Both the position numbers and the translations under genes were made by a program. Under the pieces are notes generated by a model, which was not told the origin of the DNA, made no database searches, and was given only the letters and a program-made list of their open reading frames with translations. From Edaphochlamys debaryana (Eukaryota > Chlorophyta > Chlorophyceae > Chlamydomonadales), in assembly GCA_016858145.1 (NCBI GenBank), contig JAEHOE010000065.1, forward strand, positions 186,001 through 250,000: 64,000 nt of DNA. Direction: 5' to 3'. Below, in pieces: positions 32,354 through 43,789 of the stretch (the stretch's first letter is position 1; each line of letters starts with the position of its first letter).

Positions 32354-35300
32354 TCAGAGCGCCTCGTAGAGCTCCGGCAGGTGCCGCACCGCCTGCACCG
32401 CCGCCTGCAGCCGCTCAGGCTCCGGCGGGCCCGACCTCCGCACCACCCAGCCGCCTCCCCGCACCTCCGCCTCCCCCTTGAGCGCCGCGTAGTGCGCCCC
32501 CGCCAGCACCCCCAGCAGCCCCGGCCGGGCCCCCCACACACCCGTCCCCGCCACGGCGGCCCGGACCTCCGCCACGTGCGCTGCCAGCCTTGGCAGCACC
32601 ACGGAGGGGGGCTCCGGCTCCGACGGGGCCTGCCCGGAAAGGTGGAGGTGCAGGGGCGGGGGCGGGGGAGCTACGCCCAGCAGGCTGCATGCGAGGCCCA
32701 CGGCCGCCCGGGAGTCGAGGAGGGGCTGCGTGGGGGCGGCGCCGCAGGCGGCCTCCAGGTGCAGGAGCTGGAGGGGAGGGAGGGTAAGGGAGGTGCGAGG
32801 CGGGCAGTCATGTGAGGAGGGTGATGCGGGCGGGGAGGAAGCCTAGAAGGTAGAGGTAGAGGTGCTGGTGGTGGCGCAGCCCTCTCCCCGTGCACGCGCC
32901 AGCACGCGGAAACGGCACGCGCCCCCACCTGCTCGCAGCCGTGCGCCACCTTTGCGACTGCCTCATCCTCCAGCAGGCCCCGCACGTGGGACAGCAGTGC
33001 CGCCAGTGCCGCCTCCCCAGCCTCGCCGCCGCCGTACACCTCCGCACACCGCACGCAATCCAGTACGTACACCGCCGCAGGGCCGCGGGCCGAGGGCGGC
33101 GCGTACACCGAAACCACCTCCATGGGGCCGCCGTACGGCGGCTGTACGGCAATGCCGATCTGCTGGCAATCGTGGCAGTGCTGCAGCATGGCCGTGATCT
33201 CCGCCGACCAGGGATCCGAGATCACGTGTACGGCAGCGTCCGGCAGGTCCGGCTCGAGATGCTGTGCAGCCCCAGCCGCAGCAGCAGCGTTGCCGCTGCT
33301 GTGAGGTCCTCCCTTCTCCCCGGCGCTCGCGGCTGCCTCGACCACGCTCCCGTTCGCTGCGACCGGCACGGGCACCGGCACAGGAACAGGCACCGGAACG
33401 CATCCCACAGCGTGTGCACCGCCTCCTCCGGTGCCGAGCGCTGCCGTCCGCACGGCGACAGGAGGGGGAAGCGGGGCATGCGCCGGCGCTAGCATGGGGG
33501 CGTGGGGAGCAACCGCTGCTGGAGCGGGCATGGTGGTGTCGGCAGCGGCCGGCTGCTGGCTGGCAGAGCTGACCGCCGCCCAGTGCAGGAGCTGAGGGCA
33601 CACCAGCCGCACCGCCCATGAGCCATCGGCCTGCAGACACGCAACAACAGGATGGATGAGGTCACTTGAGCGAAGCGCAGAGCTCTTCGGAATCTCACGT
33701 ATGCAGGAGCGTACCGCACCAGGCACCGCGGGCGGCATGCATGGTATCAGATCCTCTAGCAGCCCGCGTCTCCTAACCCCGCTGCTCAACCCGGCCCCGG
33801 CCCCGGCCCCCTCCCGTCCGCACCTTTTGGCCCAGGCAGAACGTGGCCCTCGCCGCGTTGCCCTCCAGCACCAGGCCCCGCACGCCCCTTCGCATCAAGT
33901 CCCCACAACCGCCGCCCTCCAGCAGCGCCGCCCGCAGCCCCGGGTCCGCCTCCAGCGCCTGCTCCAGCTCCCAGCCCAGCAGCGCCTCCAGATCGGGCTC
34001 GGGTAGCTCGTGGTGGGGCGGCGGGGCGGCGGTGAGGAGCAGGGCCATGCGGCGGCGCAGGGCGGCCGCCACCAGCTCCCCCGCGCTCCAGGCGGCTGTG
34101 GCGTCGCCCCGGGGCGTGAAGCGGTCGTCCAGCAGGGCGGCCAGGCGGTCAAGCTCGGGGGCCAGCGGCTCTGCCAGGCATGCATGCACAGGGAAGAGGG
34201 CAGCGGGGTTAGGGAGGAGGGTTTCGTTCACGGCATCTTGAAAATCTCGGGCCAGGGGCTCGACTGCACCGTTGGGACGAGAGCAAGCGGGGTTAGTACC
34301 GCCGGTAGGTATCGTTTGGACGTGGAAAGCGGCAGGGAGGCGTCTTTGGCTGCATGAGCGTTGCCCTCGCAGCTCGCACCTTGAATACGTTGTTCGTCCG
34401 GAGCGCCCGCGGAGCCGCCGGCAGGTGTGTCGTCACGCACACAGCTCCCGTCAGCTGCTGCCAGGAAGGGGAACTGCGCCAGCAGCAGCGCCGGCAGGCC
34501 TCCTGCGCCCTCGGCGGTGCCCAGCAGCGCCGCCGCCAGCTCCACGTACTGACCGGGTGTGAGGCTGGTGGCGGAGGGCATGACGCCGAGGCTGGAGGAG
34601 GGCTGCAGGGGGTCCGCGATGGCCGACCCAAGGCCTGTGCCAAGGTCGGGACTGATGCCGGCGTAGGGCTGCAGTGGGTCTGCAGCCAAGCCCAGGCCAG
34701 AAATGTGGGCGAAGGGGCCATCAACGGCTGACGGGGGCGTCAGGGGCGCGGGCGACGCTGCGGATGGCGGCAGCGAGGGCCACACCGGCGGCTGCAGGGG
34801 CAGCTGCGGGGCTGGCGCCAGCGGCTGGTGAGGCCACATCGGGTGGTGTGGTGGTTGCAGGTGGACGGCAGGGGGCTGATGGGGCGGGGGCATGTGGAAG
34901 GCGGGTGGTGGGACCAAGGCGCCTGGCTGCATCACCGGCACCGGCACCGCGTGCTGCCCTCCGCCCCGCATCAGCATGGCCCACTGCAGCACCTCGGGGC
35001 AGGTCAGCCGCACCGCCTGCCCGTCCTCCCGCCACACCAGCGAGAAGGTGGCCTGCGCGGCGGGGCTCTCGGCCGCCAGGTAGGGCACCGCCCCCGCCAC
35101 GGACCCAAACTCGCCCTCGGCCAGGAGCCGCCTGAGGGCGGCCACGGGCAGGGCGTAGGCCGGTGGTGACTCGGCCAGGTGTAGGGCCAGCTGGCGCCGG
35201 GCGGCCGCGACAACGGCCGCGGCGGGTGCGGTGCGGTCGTGGGTGAGGGGTGGAGGGAAGCGGCGCAGGAGAGCGGCTTGGAAGTGTTGCCGGGCTGTCC

Positions 35301-38300
35301 TGGCTCCGGTGGTGTCGGGGGAGGGCTGGGCGGGCTGGGGGTGGTGGTGGGGGTGGTGCGCGTGAGGATGGGGCGGGTGGAAGGGGTAGGCTGCCTGCCA
35401 GTCCTGTGGGTGCCTTGGAAGGTGGCCGTTGGGGCCTGCGCCGTGGGCAGCGGGGGCCGGAGCGAAGGGCGCTGCCAGGGCTGGTCCGGCGCCGATGTGG
35501 TCGTGGGGCCGTGGCGGCAGATGGAAGGGCTGCTGCTGCTGCTGAGGATGAGGATGCTGCAGGGGCTGCGGCGGGCATTGGTCCTGCCGCAGGGGCGGCG
35601 GCACAACCGGAAGCGCCGCAACCCCTGCGTACCGCGCTGCCGCCGCCGCTGCCGCTGCCCCGTTCGGCACGGCCTCCCGCCTCGCCGCATGCGCGGCGAG
35701 GACCAACAGCACAGGGCACGCCAGCCGCACCGTCCACGCGCCCCCAGCCGCGGCCTTCTGCATGCCCACACCAAAGGTGTTCCGCGCCGCCTCATCGCCC
35801 GTGGCCAGGTCCCACAGGCTGGTGCCGCCGGGCAGCGTGAGGCCGCCGAGGGCGGACCGCAGCGCCGCGGCCGGCAGCTCGTGGGGCGGCGGCGCCTGCG
35901 CCAGGAGCATGGCCATGCCCCGCTGGGCCAGGGCCGCCACGTCGAGGCCCGGGCGGTCGGGCGAGGCCGGGAAGCGGCGCCAGAGCTCCGCGCGCAGGCG
36001 GTCGTAGGCGGCGGTGTCCATGGCGAATGCGTTTGTGGGAGGCTGCATGAAGCCGGCAGTAATGGAGGGGTGGGGCTCGGGCGACGGCTGCCGTGCTGGT
36101 GCGGGCTGCCTTGGCGGCGGGTGCTGAGCCACTGGCCGAGGCTCTATTGTGGGAAGACCGGCGGCTGAGATGGGACACGCGGGCTGCAAGTGCGCGCGCG
36201 ACACATCAGGGCCTGGCGCCTGCTGGACCCCTGCTGGCGCCTGGGCCCTGCCGTAGCTTGATGCGGGTGGGGCGTTGACGGCATGGGCGCGGCTGTCTCG
36301 GGGGTCGTCCTCCATGGATGACTGGCCCGGGCCGACTCCACCAGAAGCCGCCAGCGCTGCCGCTGCCGCCGCCTCGAAGGGAGACGGGATGAGGCTCGGG
36401 TCTAGCTTCTCGGCGTTCGCCGCGCAGACCAAGTCCAGAGCAGACACGGGCACCGGCAGCTGCGGCGGCTGCGGGGCCGGGGTTGAAGCGCTGGGCAGGA
36501 GCGGCAGCCGCTGCGGGGCCGGGGTCGGGAGCAGGGCCAGCAGCGCGGGGAGGTTGAGCTGGAGCAGGGCTGCGCCGGTTCGGGCGAGGGGGCGGATGAG
36601 GGTGTTGGCGCTGTCCTCGGGGCCGTCCGCCAGGGCGCCCCACACCGACTCCCGGTATCCCCCGGCCCTCAGCTCGGCCATGGCCTCGCGGGCGGCCGGC
36701 AGCGCGCCCAGGTGCATACGAAGGTAGGCCTGGGGGAAAGGGACAGCGGGATGGAGTGTGATCAGTTCGTGAGTGGCAGGTACAGCTGCACTTCGCCACG
36801 TACCGGTATGTCAGGTCAGTGCTAGCGCTGGACCGCATAGGCCGCAGCTCACCGCCGTCAGGGCGTTGGGCGGGTCAAGGCGGCTCAGCTCCGCAGCCCC
36901 CAGGACCTGCGCCGCGCACCGCCGCAGCCGCGCCACGGGGCCACCGCCCGGCCAGGCCAGCTCGGCGACGGCAGCCAGCGCCTCCCTGGCGTCAACGCTG
37001 ACGGCCAGCTCCTTTCCGCCCGGCCACTCCACGTGTCCTGCCTTCACAGTTGGCGGCTGGCGCGCCATTGCCTCCGCAGCGGCTGTGACTGCGCCCTCGC
37101 CTGAGCGTGTGGCTGCCGCTGCAGCTGCCGCCGGGCTGAACACCGACACCGCCCGCCGCGACGCCATCTGCCTCAGGGCCCGCGTGTCCAGAGCCACCGT
37201 CACATCCCCGACACCACCTGCGTCGTCGCCCTTAACCTCGAAGCAGCCTGCGTCGCGCAGCAGGGCCGTGGCCGCACCGGCCGGCAGCCCGTCGCAGCTG
37301 GGCACCAGCCAGCGGCCCCAGCGGGCGGCGTCGTGGCGTGTGGCGCGGAGGCGCTGCAGGCGCTGCAGGATGGGTGTCAGGGCCTCGGCGTGGTCCGGCG
37401 CGCTGGCGAGGAGGAGCGCGACGCAGCCGCAGAAGGCCGTGGCGGGGTCGGTGTCGGCGGGCGGGAAGGCCGCGGCGATGAGGGAGCCGAGGAGGGAGGG
37501 GCAGGAAGGCGTGGGGGCGCTGGAGTCGGGCGCGGTCTCGGCGGCGTTGGCGGGGCTGGGGCTGCTGTTGTCGCATTCTGGTGCTGGAGACAGCGGTGCT
37601 GGTGCGGGCTCGGTGGAGGTCATGGCTGCGGCCAGCTGCAGCAGCGCTGGGCAGGAGAGCCGCACCACGAACTCACCGTCGGCCTGCGTGGGGCAGCAGA
37701 CACAACCGTCACCTGTCGTGCTAACAAGCGCAAGCCCAGCGCCGGCCGGCAGGCTCCAACCGGTATGCTATTTGCCCCTGCACCCGCCTACGCCGCATCC
37801 CCGACTCACCCGGCGGACGGCCTGGAACGTGGCACGCGCCCTCGAGCTCTTGACCGTCAGCGCCACAGCGGTCTCCTGCTGCTGCCCGGCGCCGCCCAGG
37901 CACGAGACTAGGCGGCTGTCCAGCTCGGCCGCCGGCAGCTCGTGCGGCGGAGGCGCCTCTGCCAGGAGCAGCGCCATGCGCCGCCGGGCCGTGGCCTTGG
38001 CGGTCTCTGCCGGGGAGATCCACGTCGCTTCGTTGCCGTACGGAAAGCGCTCGCTTAGGGCGGCCACTAGGGCCTGGCGCGCCGCCTGGCTGCGGCTGCT
38101 GACGTGCCCGCCGCCTGCTGCCGAAGCGGCCTTGGGTACCATGGCTGCAGCCTGGAAGTTGCGGGTAGCTGAAGCCATGTCGGCGCGCTTTGGGGCCGCC
38201 AGGGCCCGGGGTGCCGCGCGCGAGGCCGCCAGGTGCGCAGGCGCCGTACCCGACTTGGCGGCCGCCCAGCCCAGCAGCTGCGGGCACACCAGGCGCACCG

Positions 38301-39150
38301 CCGTCGTGTCGTCCCACCGGCTGATGACGGCGAACGTGGCCCTGGCGGCGGTGCTGGCTGACGCCAGCTCGGGGATGCTGTACGGCATGGTCGCGCCGCC
38401 GAGGTCCCACGTGAGGTGCAGCTGAAGGGCCGTGACGGAGAGCTCGTGGGGCGGCGGCGCCTCCGCCAGGAGCACGGCCATGCGCCGCCGGGCTGCCGCC
38501 GCCACCACCTCGGGTGGGGCGGTCTTGGAGGGCAGGCCCACGGGCGGGAAGCGCTCGTACAGGTCGGCAAGGAGCTCGGGGAGGGGTGCGGCGCCCAGCT
38601 CGGAGGCCGCCGGCTTGGCCGCTAGCCCCCCCGCCGCGGGCTTGATCGGCTGCGGAGCAGCTGGCGTGGAGGCTGCGAATGCAGGGAGTAGGCCCTCGCC
38701 TGCAGCCGGTTCTGGCTCGGGTGTGGGCCAGGGCATGTTTGACTGCTCTGGCGGCTCCGCTTGCGACTCGGCTGTCACCGGTGTAGGTTGCTGGGGTGAC
38801 TTGGCGGTGGACTTGGCGGGGCTTGGGCACAAGTGCGCGGCCAGGAGCTCGGCGGTCCTCGGCTGAGACCGCGCCGCTACCTCGTTGGTGGCCAGAGCAA
38901 GGAGCGGTGATCGAGGGGAGCGGGCCGGGCCATGCTGTGGCGAGCCCATCGCAGCGGTCTTGGAGGTGGATGCAGAGTGGGGGGACTTGCCAGCTGCGCC
39001 CCAGGCGTCGAAGGAGGGCGATGCGCAGCCTCGACATGGGCTGTCCGAGGGGAGTTGCACCCCGCCCGGCCTCGCGGTGTTGAGCATGTTCTCATTGGCT
39101 GCCATCAGGAGTCTTGGCTGTCTGAAGCCTGCAGTTCCGTCGGCGTCCAT
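32354..39150 (-). CDS. Five-repeat protein with degenerate Egalitarian/EXD1-like 3'-5' exonuclease domain
   Basis: Six exons (39150-37810, 37683-36853, 36729-34380, 34170-33824, 33630-32929, 32767-32354) encode 1,994 residues. Five copies of a roughly 90-110-residue unit recur. Its pattern is an RFP-like start, then RRRMALLLAEAPPPHELP, a variable helix, ARATF, and (A)VRLxCPxLLxWA. They lie near 38.5-38.3, 38.1-37.6, 36.0-35.7, 35.3-35.0 and 34.1-33.6 kb. One LIAAAFP domain lies at about 37.5-37.2 kb. The C-terminal 230 residues follow the Egl/EXD1 exonuclease: VISDPWSAEI, AAVYVLDCV, LLEDEAVAKVAHGCEQ, PLLDSRAAVGLACSLLG. The acidic residues expected in the first two DEDD motifs are absent (IGIAVQP; HGCEQ lacks the Asp), so I infer a non-catalytic, perhaps RNA-binding fold. 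I do not recognise the repeat; a winged-helix or LOTUS-like fold is a guess. A decayed relative lies at 2.4-6 kb. Confidence 0.7.
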
Positions 39151-40309
39151 GTTGCCTTGCGCATGTGCGGTGATAACAAGGCCCAGACCAGAAGCTCCTC
39201 GTGGTGAGTCTTGGTACCTCTAGAACCCTGAGACCGTGCTCGGTGTTGCGGCTTGCTGAAAGCAACAGAGCCGGAGCTGCAGCGGGCTGTCGCGAGCTGC
39301 TCAGCCGCGACCGCGAAAGAGCGCTGCCTGCGACTGTGGCGATGATGGACTCCGTTAGCGATGTATGTTGCGATACGCGGCGAAGAGGGAAGCACTGGGC
39401 CGCCAGAGGATGTTACACGCACAGCAGCCTGGGGACAGTAGCCTGGTGGTATGTGTGTTGAGGGTCCAAGTGTGTGGAAGAACTGAACAAAGTGGTGTGT
39501 GGCCGGGCAGGCTTGCCCGGTACCGCAACCGATCCCGTGCAACACCCTTCGGCGGCACGCCCCCGAGCCTGCAGGCACACACAGTTTGCCGTGTCCCTTC
39601 CGACGCAGACACCTGACACTTTAATCACCTACCTGGGTCAGCTACAGGTGACCAAGGTCCAAGCGGTGGTGCGGGTGACGGGCGTTGGCGAAGGTGCGTG
39701 GCCGTGCGGGTGTGGGGTATGCCGACATCCGCGGATGGGATGGCGACCCCGCGGGGCGGGGGTTGGCATGCTCCACGCCCCGCAAAGCGTGCCTCCGCTT
39801 CTGCATGGAGAGCCATCCCATTCCCCCTGGATGGCGGCACGGCGCAAGGGGAGGGCAGCGCGGCGGTCAACGCCGCGGTACGGCTCGCCATGGAATTCCG
39901 CAAAGACGCAGAACAACGCCGCTCTGGGGCTATCAATAGACTACCGTGACCTACTTGACGCACCTGATCACCTTTATTTATGCTCCAAGGCTCTGCAAGG
40001 CGCTGCAAGCTCACAGACATTCTGACCGCGACGCCAGGCCACCGAGCAACCGAGCGGGCTGCTCTGAAGTCTAAAGAACTTCACAGACATCATCAGCGAT
40101 GACTAGCGCGTCCTGGGAGCTTGTGGTGCACGGGCTGTAGTCCCCGCCAAATCGTCGACGCTTTACTCGCTCGCCAGGCCCTCGGAGCTCGAGCTGACTG
40201 CGCTACGTGAGTTTTTGAAGGTACAGATAGCTCTGAGGGCTTGGTCGCGGGCTCTCCGTCGAGCTGCTTGCGTGGCGCACCGCGACCCCCCGCCCTTGCG
40301 CCCCGCAGG
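39151..40309. promoter_or_regulatory. Divergent promoter region and 5' UTR intron of the coiled-coil gene
   Basis: Head-to-head spacer between the repeat protein (minus) and the coiled-coil protein (plus). A strong donor (CTAC|GTGAGT at 40206) and an acceptor (CCCCGCAG at 40301-40308), one base before the ATG, suggest a 5' UTR exon and a leader intron for the plus gene. A plus-strand frame at 39474-40025 has no domain or splice support. Confidence 0.4.
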
Positions 40310-42678
40310 ATGCTCTCTGCCGCGGCGCCGTCCTGCCACCTCTTGGAGTGTAGCAGCAACCGGTCGTCTGGCAGCGCCTCGCCGAGCAGCCCGTGCCTTG
40401 TGACACCATCGCCCCTCTTCGGCGGCCGCGGGGCGCGCCCAGCAGCTCGGAGCATGGAGGCGGGAACGAGCTTCCTGGACCTGGCCGCCAGCGCGCGGTC
40501 CGCCACCGCCGTCGGGGTCCTTTCTCCGCGCACAGCGGCCTTCCAGCCAGCGGGCAAAGGCGCGGGAGTTTCCATGTCCGCCGGGGCGCCTGCCGACGCG
40601 CACCGCCCGGCGCTGAGCCCGCGCCAGCCTGAGGCCCCGTTCTCATCTGGGTCGGGCGCAGCGCACGCCTGCACCTTCAGCGGCTCTGCCGGCAGGTCCG
40701 CCCGCATCATGCGCGCCACCGACTGCGCCAGCGCCTTCTGCAGCCCCCTGCGCCCCTTCCTGGCTCCCATGGGCTCCGGCTCCGCGCCCTGCTCACCCCT
40801 AATGCACTACGGCGGCGGCTCCCAAGAGTCCAACGCCTCCTCCTCGCCCCTCTGCGCCTCCTCATTCAGCCCCGGACACGTCCACACGCTTCCGCGCGCA
40901 GCACGCCAGCACTGGGAGCGCCACAACCACCACCTCTATCACATGCGCTGGCTGCAACAGCAGCAGATCAGCAGGAGCCATCTGGGCTTCCGAGGCCAGG
41001 GCAGCCTCACAGCCAGCCCCGAGCCGCCGCCGGCGTCGAGTGCCGCTGCGCTGGATCGCTCCGGCCCCAGTCCCACATCCAGTCAGGGGCACGTGCTCAC
41101 CTCCATCTCCGCCCTGCTGGGATCAGCAAGCAAGGAGAACCTGCCGCGGGTTGCAGAGGAGGCCGAGGTCAGCGAAGGCGGCGGTGAGGGCCCGGACCTG
41201 TCGGCGCGCGCCGAGGGGCTGGGATGCTCCTTAGGCGAAGGCTGCTCCCCGGGCGCGGGCTACTCCCCAGCGCCAGAGGCAGACGCTGCAGAGCGCTTCG
41301 GGATGACGCTGGAGCTGCTGAGGCACACGGTGGAGCTGCAGCAGCAGCTGGTAGCACGAGTGAACGAGGTCACATCCTTACGGCTTCAGCTCGAGGTGGG
41401 GCGGTCTGGGTGGGCGCTGAGTGACTGGCCGACGAGCAACGGGGCATGTGCTTGGGCAAGGGTTAGCCATCTGGGTCGGAAGCTACAGGCTATTATTGGG
41501 CTGGGCCGATGGTGTACTAGGCTGAGCCGGTGGTGTGCGGCGTGCCGTCGGGATTAATGAGGGTCGGGAAGTTTTGAGGAGGGGTGGCCGGCAAGCGGCT
41601 GCCATCTGCACTCCTACGCCCCCCCAGGAGTCGGCGTCTTCGCGAGACGAGCTGGCGCAGGCCCTGCTTGGCGCCCAGGAGTGGGGCCTCCACCTGGAGC
41701 GGAGGCTGGAGCACGAGGCCAGGAGCAGGTGGGAATACGATAGTGCTGCGTGGAAAGCGTCAGTCAGATGTTGACTGCATTCATTGGCTGCAATCTTCTG
41801 CCGGGCCCAGCGCACCTGGAGCACCCTGCCGGTGGCTTCCTGCCTGCCCTTCTCTCGCCGTCCGCCTTCGCTGGGCACTCTCCAACCGCCACCCAACTGC
41901 TGTCCCCCCTGACTCCCGCTACCTCCCCTTCTCAACCTCCAGGGGCGCCCTGGTGAGCCAGAGCCAGCTCCTGCAGCAGCTGCTCCAGGAGACCGGCGAG
42001 GCGCTGCTGCAGTTCGGACACCAGCAGGCCGGCAGGCAGGGCAGCCCGGCGGAGCGCGCCGCACGCGACGCCGTCGCGCTGGCGGCCGCCGCCTCCGCAG
42101 CCCGCCAGAGCGCCGCCAGCGCATGTACCACGCCCTCCGCGGGGGCGGCGCCCGCCGACCCCTTCCGCTGCTCCAACTGCGGCCACGTGGGAGGCAGCAC
42201 GCCCGGCAGTGCTGGTGGCACCCGCGCCTCGTCCTCCAACGGCGGCGGGGAGCGGGGCGAGTCGCCCATGGTGGCGGCGCTGCGGAAGGAGAACGACCAG
42301 CTCACGCAGCGCCTGATCGCCAGCAGCCTGGCGGTGGCGGAGGCGCGGGAGCGGGAGGAGCAGGCCAGGCACGAGGCGCGCGTGCTGCAGGAGCTCAACG
42401 CACAGGTCGTCAACACGGGTGAGCGAATGCGATGTGCTTGGCTCCGATGTGTGGCTCGCAAGGGCGCAAGGAACCCCGCGCCGAATAGTAAGAATGCCTG
42501 CCTGTGTCGCCGTAGCTTGCTGCTCTGCTGCCTGACCCCACGTCCGCCCGCCCTTGCTCAACCCCCAGTCCATGCGCTGAGCCTGGAGCTCTCCCTCCTG
42601 CGCCCCAACGTCGCTGCGCCCAATTCGGCCAGGAGTCGCTTCCACCTCCCCGGCTTCCTGGGCGGCAAGGGCGACTAA
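40310..42678 (+). CDS. Coiled-coil protein of unknown function
   Basis: Four exons (40310-41395, 41628-41728, 41943-42418, 42569-42678) encode 590 residues. The first 300 residues are Ser/Pro/Ala-rich and probably disordered. From about residue 320 heptad-like helices dominate: FGMTLELLRHTVELQQQLV, DELAQALLGAQEWGLHLERR, SQSQLLQQLLQETGEALLQF, and MVAALRKENDQLTQRLIA up to LQELNAQVV. A short FRCSNCGHVGG segment has two Cys, too few for a zinc finger. The protein ends FHLPGFLGGKGD. The composition fits a structural or scaffolding protein; no family was recognised. A predicted leader intron ends one base before the ATG. TGTAA at 43230 is a candidate poly(A) signal. Confidence 0.7.
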
Positions 42679-43789
42679 CGGGGCCGCACACTTGTGTCCT
42701 GCTTGGGAGGGTAGCCTCACGGTGCTGATGGCAGCGTATCACGCAATACAACTAGGCGCAAAGCGAAATCGGACAGTCTGACTGGACACGACGGGGAGGC
42801 GCAGGCGTGTTGCCTAGGGAAACGAATGGCCCGCAATGGGCCGCGGGCCTTACTGCTAGGGGGTGCGTGATGTGGTGGATGCGCGGCGGCGACGCAGGGT
42901 GTGAAAATGTAGAATCAACAACCAACGTGAAGGCAGCGGTGTGACGGTGTCAAAGACAGTGGTGATGTGGGGGCCGGGTCAGGGTCATTAAGGTGCGTGT
43001 GGACGAGGCAGCGGTACGTGCAACCACGCTAGGGCTCCCAACGGGGCAAGTCGTTACCGTCAGGCGGCTGGCTTGTGTTCATCCGACACACGAAAGGAGT
43101 ACGAGGGCTGCCAAGCAAGGGCAGGGTGCGCGGTGCGGTTAGGGGCTTGAGCCCCCACCGCATGTAGGATATGGGGACGGAACGCTGGGTGTTGAACACC
43201 AAGCTCCCAGAGACTTCAGTGACTGCTGTTGTAACTGTGATGCATTTCCGGCTAGCGGTGGCCATTCTGGCCAAGCCAGGGGCCAAGCTGGATGTCTGTG
43301 TATGCATGTGCTGGAGGTGCCCGCAAGTGTCAAGATAACGCGCACAGGCGTACCCTATGTACGTTACAACACCTTCGCTCTCCTTGCTAAGCAGCAAACG
43401 TCAACCCACCACAGCCACACACCCACAGCGTGGAGTCCCACACCGCGCCACCGTTTGCAAGCCGTGCTATGTAAGCCTCCACGGGGTTCCCAAACCCCTA
43501 CCGCACTTTGCCTTCACCCGTTGCGTTGCTCGACGCAGTCGTTGCCCACCACAGCCAGGTGACTCCGAGCGTACCTGCTCTGCCTCATTCCTTGACAGCC
43601 CCTTCGCCCTGGGTCCTGCTCAAGCTTAACAAGCGGCCCCACGTCGCCCTCCTCTCCCCATGCACGCACATCCCACTCCCTAAACACGAGCCCGCGCCCA
43701 CCAACCCAACATCAACGCCCCAGCACCTTGCTAATCCAGCTCACAGAGCCCCATCAGGCGACTGCCGCCTCCCACGTCCCCACGCACAC
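42679..43789. other. Convergent 3' region, coiled-coil gene and DNAAF1
   Basis: About 1.1 kb without coding support. TGTAA at 43230-43234 (plus) and TTACA at 43364-43368 (TGTAA on minus) would give 3' UTRs of about 550 and 430 bp that stop short of each other. Confidence 0.45.

Noticed and set aside
36773..38425. 550-codon open frame on the plus strand
   Set aside because: It lies opposite the well-supported repeat/exonuclease gene. GC-rich coding DNA leaves the antisense frame open, and it has no domain or splice signals.
39474..40025. 183-codon plus-strand frame in the divergent spacer
   Set aside because: No splice support, no domain, and it sits in the presumed promoter of two genes.
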